Assembly: GCA_964564735.1 (NCBI GenBank)
Contig: CAZMCH010000011.1
Coordinates: 9,637-73,636 of the forward strand
Source: CAZMCH01 sp964564735
Lineage (GTDB): Bacteria > Poribacteria > DTPJ01
Length of the DNA stretch: 64,000 nucleotides
Reading direction: 5' to 3'
Shown: in pieces, positions 16,902-25,112 of the stretch
How the letters are laid out: every line of letters begins with the position of its first letter
Numbering within the stretch: position 1 is the first letter of the stretch
Made by a program: the position numbers and the translations under genes
The notes under the pieces: generated by a model
Seen by the model: only the letters and a program-made list of their open reading frames with translations
What the model was told of the DNA's origin: nothing
The model's database searches: none

Positions 16902-18017
16902 TTGAGAGATATTATAGTTATAGGCGATCTATCAAATCAAGAGATAGAGCATATATTTCAAATAGCAAATGATATGGCAGGGATAATTAATTCAGGCAGT
17001 CCTCGTCTTTGCAATGGCAAAATATTAGCGACACTTTTTTATGAACCTAGCACAAGAACACGCCTATCATTTGAAAGCGCAATGTTAAGGCTTGGTGGAA
17101 ACGTAATCGGCTTTGCTGAACCAAGTTCATCGTCTGTAGCAAAAGGTGAAACACTAGCAGATACAGCTAGAGTTGTGGCTGAATACGCAGATATAATTGT
17201 AATAAGACATCCTTACGCTGGCTCTGCAAGGGTTCTTGCTGATTATGCGGATATTCCTGTCATAAATGGAGGAGATGGTAGCAATCAACATCCCACGCAA
17301 ACACTTTATGATTTATATACAATCAATAAGCATCTTGGGCGTATAAGTGAATTAAAGGTTGGTTTATGTGGAGACTTGCGCTATGGCAGGACAGTTCATT
17401 CCCTAGCCTATGCTTTAGCGCGTTTTGGTTCTGAGATTATCTGTATAGCACCTGAAGGACTAGAAATGCCTGAACACGTTTTGCAAAGATTGGAGCTAAA
17501 ATTTAATTCAAAAGTAAAATATGCAAATAAACTTGATGATGTAATTAATGAGCTAGATGTTCTTTATATGACACGTATTCAAAAAGAACGCTTGCCATCA
17601 GATATAGATTATAAGGCTGTTTCTAGCAAATACATAATAAATAAAGAGTTGATGTCAAAGGCAAAAAAGCAAATGATACTTCTGCATCCACTACCAAGAG
17701 TAGATGAAATCTCTTATGAACTTGATGATGATCAGAGATCATTCTATTTTAGACAATCTGCCTATGGAGTGCGTATAAGGATGGCTCTTATTGCAGTTGC
17801 TCTTGATGTTCTGAAAATACCTACTAACGTTGGCGCGCCAGCATCTCCTAGATTGGTGAGTGTAAAGAAGAAATGTATCAATCCGCGATGTATTGTCAAT
17901 CATGAACTATATCTACCTCATAAGTTTGAGATAGTTTCTGATCTTCCTCCATTGGTTGCATGTGCCTATTGTGGTGAAAAGCCTGTCGATGATATACCAG
18001 AATCTAATGTGATTTAG
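16902..18017 (+). CDS. pyrB: Aspartate carbamoyltransferase fused to a PyrI-like zinc domain
   Basis: The 371-residue protein starts with TTG at 16902 behind AAAGGAGG. Residues 1 to about 310 are the catalytic chain: FYEPSTRTRLSFE (carbamoyl-phosphate loop), HPTQTLYDL, and HPLPRVDEI. After it comes an extra tail of about 55 residues with two Cys pairs, C-INPR-C and C-AY-C, that matches the zinc-binding C-terminal domain of the regulatory chain PyrI but without its nucleotide-binding part. In E. coli that zinc domain contacts the catalytic chain. The fusion is in line with the PyrBI fusions known from Thermotoga and Treponema. The stop overlaps the convergent radical-SAM gene by 14 bases. Confidence 0.92.
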   Translation: MRDIIVIGDLSNQEIEHIFQIANDMAGIINSGSPRLCNGKILATLFYEPSTRTRLSFESAMLRLGGNVIGFAEPSSSSVAKGETLADTARVVAEYADIIVIRHPYAGSARVLADYADIPVINGGDGSNQHPTQTLYDLYTINKHLGRISELKVGLCGDLRYGRTVHSLAYALARFGSEIICIAPEGLEMPEHVLQRLELKFNSKVKYANKLDDVINELDVLYMTRIQKERLPSDIDYKAVSSKYIINKELMSKAKKQMILLHPLPRVDEISYELDDDQRSFYFRQSAYGVRIRMALIAVALDVLKIPTNVGAPASPRLVSVKKKCINPRCIVNHELYLPHKFEIVSDLPPLVACAYCGEKPVDDIPESNVI

Positions 18018-19677
18018 GATTTGTTATTTGCAATATTTGATAATCTTTCCATGAATATAACTGCCACTGTTCATATATTCTTGTTTTAATTTGCTCTTTG
18101 ATAATTTGCATCTGAGTTTTCATGTGAGTATAGCGCGCACAATAAGTCAGATATTCTGATATAATGAACCAATAGCCTTTGGAAAAAAATCCAAATCTCT
18201 CTCTTGCGATCTTATGTGCGTCTTTTAAGTATTTCCAATATGTTGATGAATTATCTTTTGTTAGTATCCGTGATGCAGAATATAGCTTTTCTTTAAGCGA
18301 CATAGGTGTTGATCCATTTTTAAATTCTGGATTGATTAAACTCAAAGCTCTTTTTACTCTCTCAAAAAATGCGCTTTCATGATATATTCTTTCTAGTATT
18401 TTGACATAGTTCTGTTCTGCTTCTTTTTCGGATATATTATAAGGAATAAAATTCATTGTTCCATCGGTATTGTTGCCGGTAGAATTTTCTATAATACGAC
18501 CTTCTTTTTTCATACGATTCCATAGTTCTGTTTTTGGTAATGCCTGCAAAAGTCCAACCATTACAGTAGGGATATGAGTCTTATTGATAAATTCTATGAG
18601 TTTTTCCACAGCATCTGAAGTATCAGAATCAAAACCATGTATTATACCCATCATCATGCTTGTTCCAGTTTCTTCTGTAATAAGCTTGAGTTTTTCAATA
18701 ATCGTCTTTTTACCTCGTAAATTTTGGTTTTTTCCTGTTTCTTGCAATGCTTCGGTATTGTTTGTTTCTACACCAAAAAAGTTATCAATAAAGTATGCTT
18801 TACGAAACCATTTTCTGAGTTCTTGCATTGTTGGTGTATCATCAGAAAGATTCACAGAAACTTCACTATACTTTGGGAAGCTATAGCCTATCTCGTTGTC
18901 AATTCTATGAAGGTTTTTTAAAAGTTCTATTGCTTCTTTGGGATTTCCTATAAAATTGTCATCAACAATGAAAACCGAACCTCGCCATCCAAGATTATAC
19001 ATTTGTTTGAAAGCATTTTCTGTATGTTCTGTTGGCGCTATACGTTGCTTTTTGCCAAAACGTGCAGTAATATCGCAAAATTCACAATTAAAAGGACATC
19101 CCCTTGTTATCTGAACAGACATGCTTTGGTAATTTTTCAGATTTATAGATGAATAGTCAGGTTGAAAGAATTTTTCAGGATGCGTAAGCATTCCTTTATA
19201 ATACTTTTCGGCATTTCCATAATAAATTCCTTCAAGAAGATCATCAATGACCATTTCTGCCTCATTTTCGACAAGGTGGTCCGCAAGTTCCATTAGCGGG
19301 GAATCCTCACTGATAATAGTTCCACCAGCTATAAGTAACTTGCCTGCGTTTTTGACGATTTTCGCATCTTCAAGAAAACCTTTTTCCTGAGCTATCATTC
19401 CACCAATATATATATGATCTGCGTCTTTTATTAGCTTTTCAATAGAGGTTGGATTAACATTTCTATCTATGAGTTCGATTTCGTTATAATAAGATTTGAG
19501 ATAATTAAATAATCCCATTAGCCCCAAAGGCGGGAGAGAAGATTTTGGAAGCCCAAATTCATTTTTTGGTATGTATTTTGCCAAAGTATGCTTAAAACTC
19601 CAGAAGGTTTGGCTATGAAATTTTGGGTATATAATAATTGCTTTATTTGCTAATTTGCCTTTTATCGTATTGGTCAC
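18004..19677 (-). CDS. B12-binding-domain radical SAM protein with C-terminal DUF4070-like region
   Basis: The protein has 557 residues. The N-terminal part (to about 150) is a cobalamin-binding-type Rossmann domain that opens LPPLGLMGLFNYLK and holds the DRNVNP segment. The radical SAM core follows with RGCPFNCEFC (CxxxCxxC near residue 195) and the FVDD-like segment FIVDDNFIGNPKEAI. The C-terminal 150 residues, rich in Arg/Tyr, are like DUF4070. This layout is shared with the hopanoid C2-methylase HpnP and related C-methylases; the substrate here is unknown. Ribosome binding is by GAGGTGACC before the ATG. It ends 14 bases inside pyrB on the opposite strand. No hopanoid genes are near. Confidence 0.85.
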   Translation of the reverse strand: MTNTIKGKLANKAIIIYPKFHSQTFWSFKHTLAKYIPKNEFGLPKSSLPPLGLMGLFNYLKSYYNEIELIDRNVNPTSIEKLIKDADHIYIGGMIAQEKGFLEDAKIVKNAGKLLIAGGTIISEDSPLMELADHLVENEAEMVIDDLLEGIYYGNAEKYYKGMLTHPEKFFQPDYSSINLKNYQSMSVQITRGCPFNCEFCDITARFGKKQRIAPTEHTENAFKQMYNLGWRGSVFIVDDNFIGNPKEAIELLKNLHRIDNEIGYSFPKYSEVSVNLSDDTPTMQELRKWFRKAYFIDNFFGVETNNTEALQETGKNQNLRGKKTIIEKLKLITEETGTSMMMGIIHGFDSDTSDAVEKLIEFINKTHIPTVMVGLLQALPKTELWNRMKKEGRIIENSTGNNTDGTMNFIPYNISEKEAEQNYVKILERIYHESAFFERVKRALSLINPEFKNGSTPMSLKEKLYSASRILTKDNSSTYWKYLKDAHKIARERFGFFSKGYWFIISEYLTYCARYTHMKTQMQIIKEQIKTRIYEQWQLYSWKDYQILQITNPKSH

Positions 19678-19741
19678 CTCTATTTATATTATTTATGTTC
19701 TTAAATAATGAAAAATATTATTCTGAATGAGTAAAATATAG

Positions 19742-19767
19742 AAAAACCCCTTGTAAATAAGGGATTT
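19742..19767 (-). terminator. Rho-independent terminator of the RRM protein gene
   Basis: Stem arms 19744-19752 and 19759-19767 pair over 9 positions (one G-U) around a GTAAAT loop. On the minus strand a run of five T follows. It lies 31 bases after the RRM gene stop. Confidence 0.8.
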
Positions 19768-19797
19768 CTCTATAAATTAGATGTGAATCAGAGAATT

Positions 19798-20109
19798 CTA
19801 GTATCTTGATCTGTTGCGATCTGAGCTATAACTTCTTGATCGATCTCCGCCTCTTGATTCTCTTGGGTCTTTTGCTTCATCAACTCTGAGTGAGCGCCCA
19901 CCAAATTCTTTGCCATCAACAGCGTCTTTGGCTTTCTTAGCGTCTGTTTCATTAACAAACTCAACGAAACCAAAGCCTCTTGATTTGCCAGTATAACGAT
20001 CTGTAACGACTGAAGCAGAAGTAACATTACCATGTTCTGAGAATATAGATTCTAGTTCTTGATCTGTTGTGTCAAAACTTAGATTGCCAACATAAAGCTT
20101 TTTTGCCAT
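19798..20109 (-). CDS. RRM-type RNA-binding protein (cold-shock-like RNA chaperone)
   Basis: The 103-residue protein has one complete RNA recognition motif: RNP2 KKLYVGNLSF at the start and RNP1 SRGFGFVEF at about 43-51. A short, disordered Arg/Ser/Asp tail (RGGDRSRSYSSDRNRSRY) ends it. Such single-RRM proteins bind single-stranded RNA and in cyanobacteria are induced by cold. A leader of about 250 bases separates it from a perfect sigma-70 promoter, a feature often seen for RNA-chaperone genes under post-transcriptional control. It has its own terminator, so it is a single-gene unit. It is divergent from the L25 operon, with a shared 30-bp inverted repeat between the promoters. Confidence 0.92.
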   Translation of the reverse strand: MAKKLYVGNLSFDTTDQELESIFSEHGNVTSASVVTDRYTGKSRGFGFVEFVNETDAKKAKDAVDGKEFGGRSLRVDEAKDPRESRGGDRSRSYSSDRNRSRY

Positions 20110-20365
20110 TTTTTAGTAACCTTCCTTGAAAGCTAGGTCGAATTTGTAATAAAATATACAAAACCGCGCGCTAATATAAATAAGGGATAAATCCCTGAAT
20201 TTGCCCCCAAAAATAGGAGCATAATAAAAGTAAATTTTTGCTCGAGTATTTGTTATTGAAAATTATTGATGCAAAATAGAAAAGGGAATTTCAAATAGGA
20301 TGGAAATTCGAGTAGCAGACTTCGCACAAGTTTCCTCTAACACTGACCGGGCAGTTACATATAAT
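20110..20365 (-). promoter_or_regulatory. Long 5' leader of the RRM protein mRNA
   Basis: About 250 transcribed bases lie between the predicted start near 20359 and the ATG. A short hairpin (AGGGA, TAAA loop, TCCCT; 20183-20196) is the clearest structure. No open frame and no known riboswitch pattern is visible. Confidence 0.4.
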
Positions 20366-20394
20366 ATTATACACCATAGCAATATATTTGTCAA
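20366..20394 (-). promoter_or_regulatory. Sigma-70 promoter of the RRM gene
   Basis: On the minus strand TTGACA (20389-20394), 17 bases, then TATAAT (20366-20371): full consensus. One arm of the 30-bp inverted repeat (20402-20431) ends 7 bases upstream of the -35. Confidence 0.82.
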
Positions 20395-20401
20395 CTATAT
20401 T

Positions 20402-20618
20402 TTTCCTGAAGATCGGACATAAGTTCGGACAAAAATAATCACCTATGATAAAATATAGTATTACAACACTATAAAATCACAAAAGGTGCTTTATGTATCA
20501 TTAGTATAGATAAAATAAAAAGATTCGTAAATTAACGCTTTATGATTGATAACGTGTATCTGCTTTTCATGAGAATAGCCTTGGGCAATGTCCGAACTTA
20601 TGTCCGATCTTCAGGAAA
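20402..20618. repeat. Perfect 30-bp inverted repeat between divergent promoters
   Basis: Bases 20402-20431 and 20589-20618 are exact inverted copies, separated by 157 bases of A/T-rich sequence without a gene. Each arm holds two direct repeats of CGGACA spaced 12 bases apart, start to start. Each arm stops 5-7 bases before the -35 box of the promoter that points outward from it, the typical place for an activator or response-regulator site. No target-site duplication is seen at the outer ends. Confidence 0.85.
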
Positions 20619-20623
20619 GAGTA

Positions 20624-20652
20624 TTGACAATATGTTACTAATATGATAAACT
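20624..20652 (+). promoter_or_regulatory. Sigma-70 promoter of the L25-amidase-GerMN operon
   Basis: TTGACA (20624-20629), 17 bases, TAAACT (20647-20652). The predicted leader to the L25 ATG is about 170 bases. It includes an unused strong Shine-Dalgarno sequence AAAAAGGAGG ending at 20775, some 54 bases before the start codon. Confidence 0.65.
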
Positions 20653-20828
20653 TACGAATACTGATTTTTCAGCTAAAAGCCATATAAATATATGATAAAT
20701 ATTGATTTTTAATTACGAATATCAATATAAAATCTTTAATAGATATTTTACAGGTATTTTAAGGCCAAAAAGGAGGAACCTGTCTAGGCGAATATTCCCA
20801 AAGAAAATCTCGCAATAGACAAATAAAG

Positions 20829-21473
20829 ATGGAACAAGTAAGGTTAGATGTTCAGTTAAGAAAAAACAAAGGCAAAGGTTATGCAAGAGAAATAAGAAGA
20901 ATAGGAATGGTTCCTGGGGTTGTCTATGGACATAAACAAGAACCTATCAATATCCAATTAATGGAATCACGAATACATCGTATTATCAGACATGGAGGAG
21001 AAAATGTTCTGATAAACATCAACATCGCTGATCGTGGTGAAGAAGTTACCATGATTAAAGAATTACAGACAGACCCTTTAACAAAAAAAATTATCCATGC
21101 TGATTTCATGAGAGTTTCTTTAGAAGAACGAATTACAACACATATTCCAGTGACTCTTGTTGGTGAACCTATTGGTGTGAATGAAGGTGGAGTTTTAGAA
21201 TTCTTATTGAGAGAACTTAGTATAGAGTGTCAAGTTGGAAATATACCTGAAGATATTAAAATTGACATATCGTCATTAAAAATTGGCGATCAGATTCGTG
21301 TTGAAGATATTACCTTGCCAAACGATATGATTTGTCATGATGAACCTGTTACTGTTATAGTGACAGTTGCTTCACCGACAGTTATTAAAGAAGGTGAAGA
21401 GCTTATATCCGATGAAGAGAAAGAACCAGAAGTCATTAGTGAAAGACGAAGAGCTGAAAAGGAAGAAGAATAA
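20829..21473 (+). CDS. rplY: 50S ribosomal protein L25/general stress protein Ctc
   Basis: The 214-residue protein has the TL5/Ctc form: an N-terminal 5S-rRNA-binding beta-barrel (RKNKGKGYAREIRRIGMVPGVVYG), then a C-terminal beta domain (VSLEERITTHIPVTLVGEP, GDQIRVEDITLP) and an acidic tail rich in Glu. It binds 5S rRNA in the large subunit. No in-frame start exists upstream back to the AAGGAGG at 20769-20775, so the ATG at 20829, preceded by a poor ribosome-binding site, is kept. The amidase gene starts 5 bases after its stop. Confidence 0.93.
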   Translation: MEQVRLDVQLRKNKGKGYAREIRRIGMVPGVVYGHKQEPINIQLMESRIHRIIRHGGENVLININIADRGEEVTMIKELQTDPLTKKIIHADFMRVSLEERITTHIPVTLVGEPIGVNEGGVLEFLLRELSIECQVGNIPEDIKIDISSLKIGDQIRVEDITLPNDMICHDEPVTVIVTVASPTVIKEGEELISDEEKEPEVISERRRAEKEEE

Positions 21474-21478
21474 GGATC

Positions 21479-22543
21479 ATGAAAACATCCATATTTTGTA
21501 TCCTATTTACTTTTTTATTTCTGATTTTTACCTTTTATACGTTTGCACAAGATTCTTCTTTGCTTGTATATGATGCAAAAGATAATGAGATAGGCGAACT
21601 TATAATAAAGGATTTTAATGGCTATCAATACGCCTCTTTGGAAGATATATCCAAAATATTTGGCTGGGCAAGAAAAAATGAACCGTTATTTGGTCGGATG
21701 ACAATAATCGTCCTTGATAAAAGAATAGCCGTTACAAAAGAACTCAGTCGTATAAAAGTTAATGATCAAGAAGAATCCATGTCAAAACCTGCAGTGATTA
21801 TATCTGGTAAATTGTCTGTTCCTCTTGATTTTCTTACGAAGGTTGTTTCAAAAGCAATTGATAAACGCATTGTTCTGAATCCAAATGACGAATATATACA
21901 AATAACAGAAGAGCCTTTCAGTAGTAATACTGCGTATATCAGAAGTTCGAAAAGAACAATTTTTCGAGTAATGATTGATCCGGGTCATGGTGGAAACGAT
22001 ATAGGTGCAAAAAGCAAGTCTGGTTTGAGAGAAAAAGATCTGACTCTTGAAATAGCAAAAAAATTAGAGGAATTGTTTAGCCAAAATGAAAATATCGAGG
22101 TTTTTCTGACAAGAAATGACGATAGATATATGTCGCTTGAAGAAAGGGTTATCTTTGCAAATAATCTTCGTGGAAACTTCTTTTTAAGTATCCATTTTTG
22201 CTCTTCTACATCTGAGAATTCAAAAGGTTTCAATATATGTATCAATAACCCTAAAATGCAGTCTGATATTTCAGAATCAGGAATGTTCTATGGCAAAAGC
22301 AAAAAGTTTGCCAGTGAGATCAAGGCAAAAATAAGTCGTATCATTACAAATGGAAGAGATAGGGAAGCCTCATTTGCTATCACTGATGGACTTTTTATGC
22401 CTGCAGTGCTTGTTGAAGTATTACATTTAACAAATTCAAATGACGTTGATATGCTATCAAAACCAAATTTTATAAATTCTGTTGCATCAGCCCTCAGTGA
22501 GTCTATATTGGCAATTAGTCAAATAAAAACAGAATCTTTTTAG
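21479..22543 (+). CDS. N-acetylmuramoyl-L-alanine amidase (Amidase_3)
   Basis: This exported zinc amidase cuts the bond between MurNAc and L-Ala in peptidoglycan. Residues 1-22 form a signal peptide (FLFLIFTFYTFAQD). A copper-amine-oxidase-N-like domain follows at about 25-150. The Amidase_3 fold begins with MIDPGHGGNDIGA (zinc His near 169), has the second zinc ligand Glu in GLREKDLTLEIA and the His in FLSIHFCSST, and the late catalytic Glu in VLVEVLHLTN. Length (354) is normal for an AmiC-like enzyme with one extra domain. It sits between L25 and a GerMN protein, a pairing often seen. Confidence 0.92.
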   Translation: MKTSIFCILFTFLFLIFTFYTFAQDSSLLVYDAKDNEIGELIIKDFNGYQYASLEDISKIFGWARKNEPLFGRMTIIVLDKRIAVTKELSRIKVNDQEESMSKPAVIISGKLSVPLDFLTKVVSKAIDKRIVLNPNDEYIQITEEPFSSNTAYIRSSKRTIFRVMIDPGHGGNDIGAKSKSGLREKDLTLEIAKKLEELFSQNENIEVFLTRNDDRYMSLEERVIFANNLRGNFFLSIHFCSSTSENSKGFNICINNPKMQSDISESGMFYGKSKKFASEIKAKISRIITNGRDREASFAITDGLFMPAVLVEVLHLTNSNDVDMLSKPNFINSVASALSESILAISQIKTESF

Positions 22544-22566
22544 CATCAATACAAAGTGGTGATGAT

Positions 22567-23097
22567 ATGAAAATAGGTGTTATTCGTAGAACCAATATAA
22601 CACTAATGCTTTTTTGTGTTTTATTTATCGCTATTCTTTTGGTGAGTGATATGCCTGCCCAAGAGTCCGAAAAGCCCGAAGATGTAGTTACAATGAATTT
22701 AAAGCTTTATTATCTTGGAACAGATGGAAATACTTATGTTTCAGAAGACCGTGAAGTAACAAAATATGGCAATACTACTGATCAAGCCAAAATTGCACTT
22801 ATGGAGTTAATCAGAGGACCTGTAACTGACCTAATGCCTACTATACCAAAAGGAACTGATGTCCGTGAAGTGTTTATTGATAAAAGAGGTTGTGCATATA
22901 TTGATTTTACAGGTACTATATCTTCAAATCATATCGGCGGAGTTACAGCAGAAATGGCTACTATTGTATCAATTGTTAATACTTTAACGGCTAACTTCCC
23001 CAAAAATATACAAAAAGTAAGAATACTCATCAATGGCAAAGAAGCAAAGACGATAGCAGGACATATTGACATTACAAAACCAATACTGCCATTTTAG
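22567..23097 (+). CDS. GerMN domain protein
   Basis: The 176-residue protein has an N-terminal hydrophobic segment (LMLFCVLFIAILLVSDMPA) that acts as signal peptide or anchor. A single GerMN domain covers about 45-165: LKLYYLGTDGN, ALMELIRGPV, GTDVREVFIDKRGCAYIDFT and NTLTANFP. GerMN domains occur in the spore-germination protein GerM and in envelope proteins of non-sporulating bacteria, usually beside amidases, where they are thought to bind at the cell wall. It follows the amidase gene by 23 bases. There is no sign of sporulation genes here. The stop codon is TAG. Confidence 0.85.
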   Translation: MKIGVIRRTNITLMLFCVLFIAILLVSDMPAQESEKPEDVVTMNLKLYYLGTDGNTYVSEDREVTKYGNTTDQAKIALMELIRGPVTDLMPTIPKGTDVREVFIDKRGCAYIDFTGTISSNHIGGVTAEMATIVSIVNTLTANFPKNIQKVRILINGKEAKTIAGHIDITKPILPF

Positions 23098-23171
23098 ATT
23101 CCTTTCTTTATTTCTTCAAGCTTATAGGTAATCAAAATGCTTATAGGCTTTTTTTATTTCTGGTATAAGCT

Positions 23172-25100
23172 ATGACAAACATCAGCAACACACCAGCCAC
23201 AAAAGTTAATATTAGCTATCGAGCCATAATTCTTGGCTTAATATTAGCTGTAATCAATGTTTATTGGATAGCGATAATGAGTGAACTATGGTATTCGCTA
23301 TTCACACTTGTTAATCCATTCTCAAATGCAATCTTCACTTTATCACTTCTTCTTTTAATCAATTTTATTATCGCAAGATTTGCTAAAATAATATTGCTTT
23401 CTCAAGCTGAGCTTTTGGTAATATATATTATGGTATCTGTTGCATCGACAATATCAGGTGCAACGATGATGACAAGCCTTATGGCGACTATGGCGCACCC
23501 GTTCTGGTTTGCCTCACCCGAAAATGAATGGCAACAGCTATTCTGGCAATATATACCATCTTGGTTTACTGTTTCGGATATTTCTATACTTGAGGGCTAT
23601 TATGTTGGTAATATAAACTTTAATAGATTAGAATATATAAAGTCTTGGGCTATTCCAATTATAACATGGTCGGGATTTATATTTGTATTATTCTTTTCGT
23701 TGTTTTGTATAAGTTCGATACTCAGAAAGCAATGGATGGAAAATGAGAAACTAAGCTATCCAATAACACAATTGCCCGTTACAATGGTTCTTGATAGGAA
23801 TTTTTTTCGTTCAAAACTGATGTGGATAGGATTCTCAATAGTCGCTTTTACACGTTTGCTTTATGGTTTCCATGATTTCATCCCTTCAATACCAGCCTTT
23901 CCTTATGGATATAGACTCGATCAGTTTTTTACAGAAAGACCTTGGAATGCAATCGGATATACTTGGATGTCATTTAATTTTGCAATAGTTGGATTGACTT
24001 ATTTCATGCCTCTTGATCTTTCTTTTTCATGCTGGTTTTTTTTCTGGCTAACGAGAGGCGAAAGAGTAATTGGCAGTTTAGCGGGTTGGCAGAATCTATA
24101 TCTTAATGAACGAGCTTCTGGCGCATGGATCGGTATTTGCTTATTAACTCTTTGGGCTTCAAGAAGGCATTTGATACAGCTTTCCAAACATATATTTGGG
24201 CGTTTGCCTATGGATGAATCAAACGAGGTAATGAGCCATAAAACAGCTATAACACTATTTATTTTGTGTTTTATTATCTTAGTATTATTCTGCTATTTTG
24301 CTGGAATGTCAATCTGGGCAATATTAGCTTTTTATGCGATATTTTTCATTCTTGCAATCTCTCTGGGGCGTGTAAGGGCAGAACTTGGTCCTCCATATCA
24401 CGAACTTATAGACATTAATCCAAGAAAGATAATGGTTGATATATTCGGACCCATGAGGCTTAGAGGAAATAACCTTACAGTAATGACGTTTTTATATGGT
24501 TTTAACCGCTGTAGTAGGGCGCATACGATGCCTGCTGTAGTAGAATCTCTAAAAATAGGTGATAGAGCAAACGCATTAGGCAAAAAAATTGTAATTGCAA
24601 TAGCAGTTGCTTTGGCTGTCGGGGGACCTGCTACTTTATGGTCATACCTACATATCGCATATAAATATGGAGTATCATCAAAATTAAGGGGCTGGATCGC
24701 CCATGCGGGATGGGAAAGCTTTAATCCTCTTCAAAATTATCTCCAATATCCACAGGGAACAAATATCCCCGCTGTAATTGCTATGGGTGGAGGATTGATA
24801 TTTACATTATTTCTATTTATCATGCGCACTCAGTTTATCTGGTGGCCTTTACATGCGTCTGGATATGTTTTATCTGGTGCATCTTGGGGTGGGATGATTT
24901 ATTTTTGGTTTCCCGTTATGGTTAGTTGGTTTATCAAATCTCTTATACTAAAACACGGTGGTCGTGGAACTCATCATAAAGCCATTCCATTCTTTCTTGG
25001 GCTTGTGCTTGGGGACTATATACCTCGAAGTATGTTTAGTTTTGTGAGTTTAATCTTGAATATGTATATGCCATCAGCAGGATCAGGACATACATTATAG
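23172..25100 (+). CDS. DUF6785/DUF6784-type integral membrane protein (transporter-like), copy 1
   Basis: This 642-residue protein has about 14 hydrophobic segments. Marker segments shared with its paralogue at 26828 are ENEKLSYPITQLP, RPWNAIGYTW, FMPLDLSFSCWFFF, VRAELGPPYHEL and THHKAIPFFLGLVLGDY. The family is common in uncultured Poribacteria-like and Planctomycetes-like genomes and resembles oligopeptide-transporter-like proteins, but no function has been shown as far as I know. The conserved RAELGPPxHEL loop might be a functional site. It starts 74 bases after the GerMN gene. The beta-helix gene follows after 12 bases, which suggests co-transcription and a link to polysaccharide products. 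Confidence 0.8.
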   Translation: MTNISNTPATKVNISYRAIILGLILAVINVYWIAIMSELWYSLFTLVNPFSNAIFTLSLLLLINFIIARFAKIILLSQAELLVIYIMVSVASTISGATMMTSLMATMAHPFWFASPENEWQQLFWQYIPSWFTVSDISILEGYYVGNINFNRLEYIKSWAIPIITWSGFIFVLFFSLFCISSILRKQWMENEKLSYPITQLPVTMVLDRNFFRSKLMWIGFSIVAFTRLLYGFHDFIPSIPAFPYGYRLDQFFTERPWNAIGYTWMSFNFAIVGLTYFMPLDLSFSCWFFFWLTRGERVIGSLAGWQNLYLNERASGAWIGICLLTLWASRRHLIQLSKHIFGRLPMDESNEVMSHKTAITLFILCFIILVLFCYFAGMSIWAILAFYAIFFILAISLGRVRAELGPPYHELIDINPRKIMVDIFGPMRLRGNNLTVMTFLYGFNRCSRAHTMPAVVESLKIGDRANALGKKIVIAIAVALAVGGPATLWSYLHIAYKYGVSSKLRGWIAHAGWESFNPLQNYLQYPQGTNIPAVIAMGGGLIFTLFLFIMRTQFIWWPLHASGYVLSGASWGGMIYFWFPVMVSWFIKSLILKHGGRGTHHKAIPFFLGLVLGDYIPRSMFSFVSLILNMYMPSAGSGHTL

Positions 25101-25112
25101 AGGAATTTTACA

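Noticed and set aside
20402..20618. Reading the inverted repeats as a miniature transposon
   Set aside because: No target-site duplication is visible, no second copy is in the window, and the arms fit promoter positions exactly. It is kept only as an alternative.
23110..23160. Possible terminator after the GerMN gene (GCTTATAGG ... GCTTATAGGC and T run)
   Set aside because: The two copies are direct repeats, not inverted, so they cannot form a stem.
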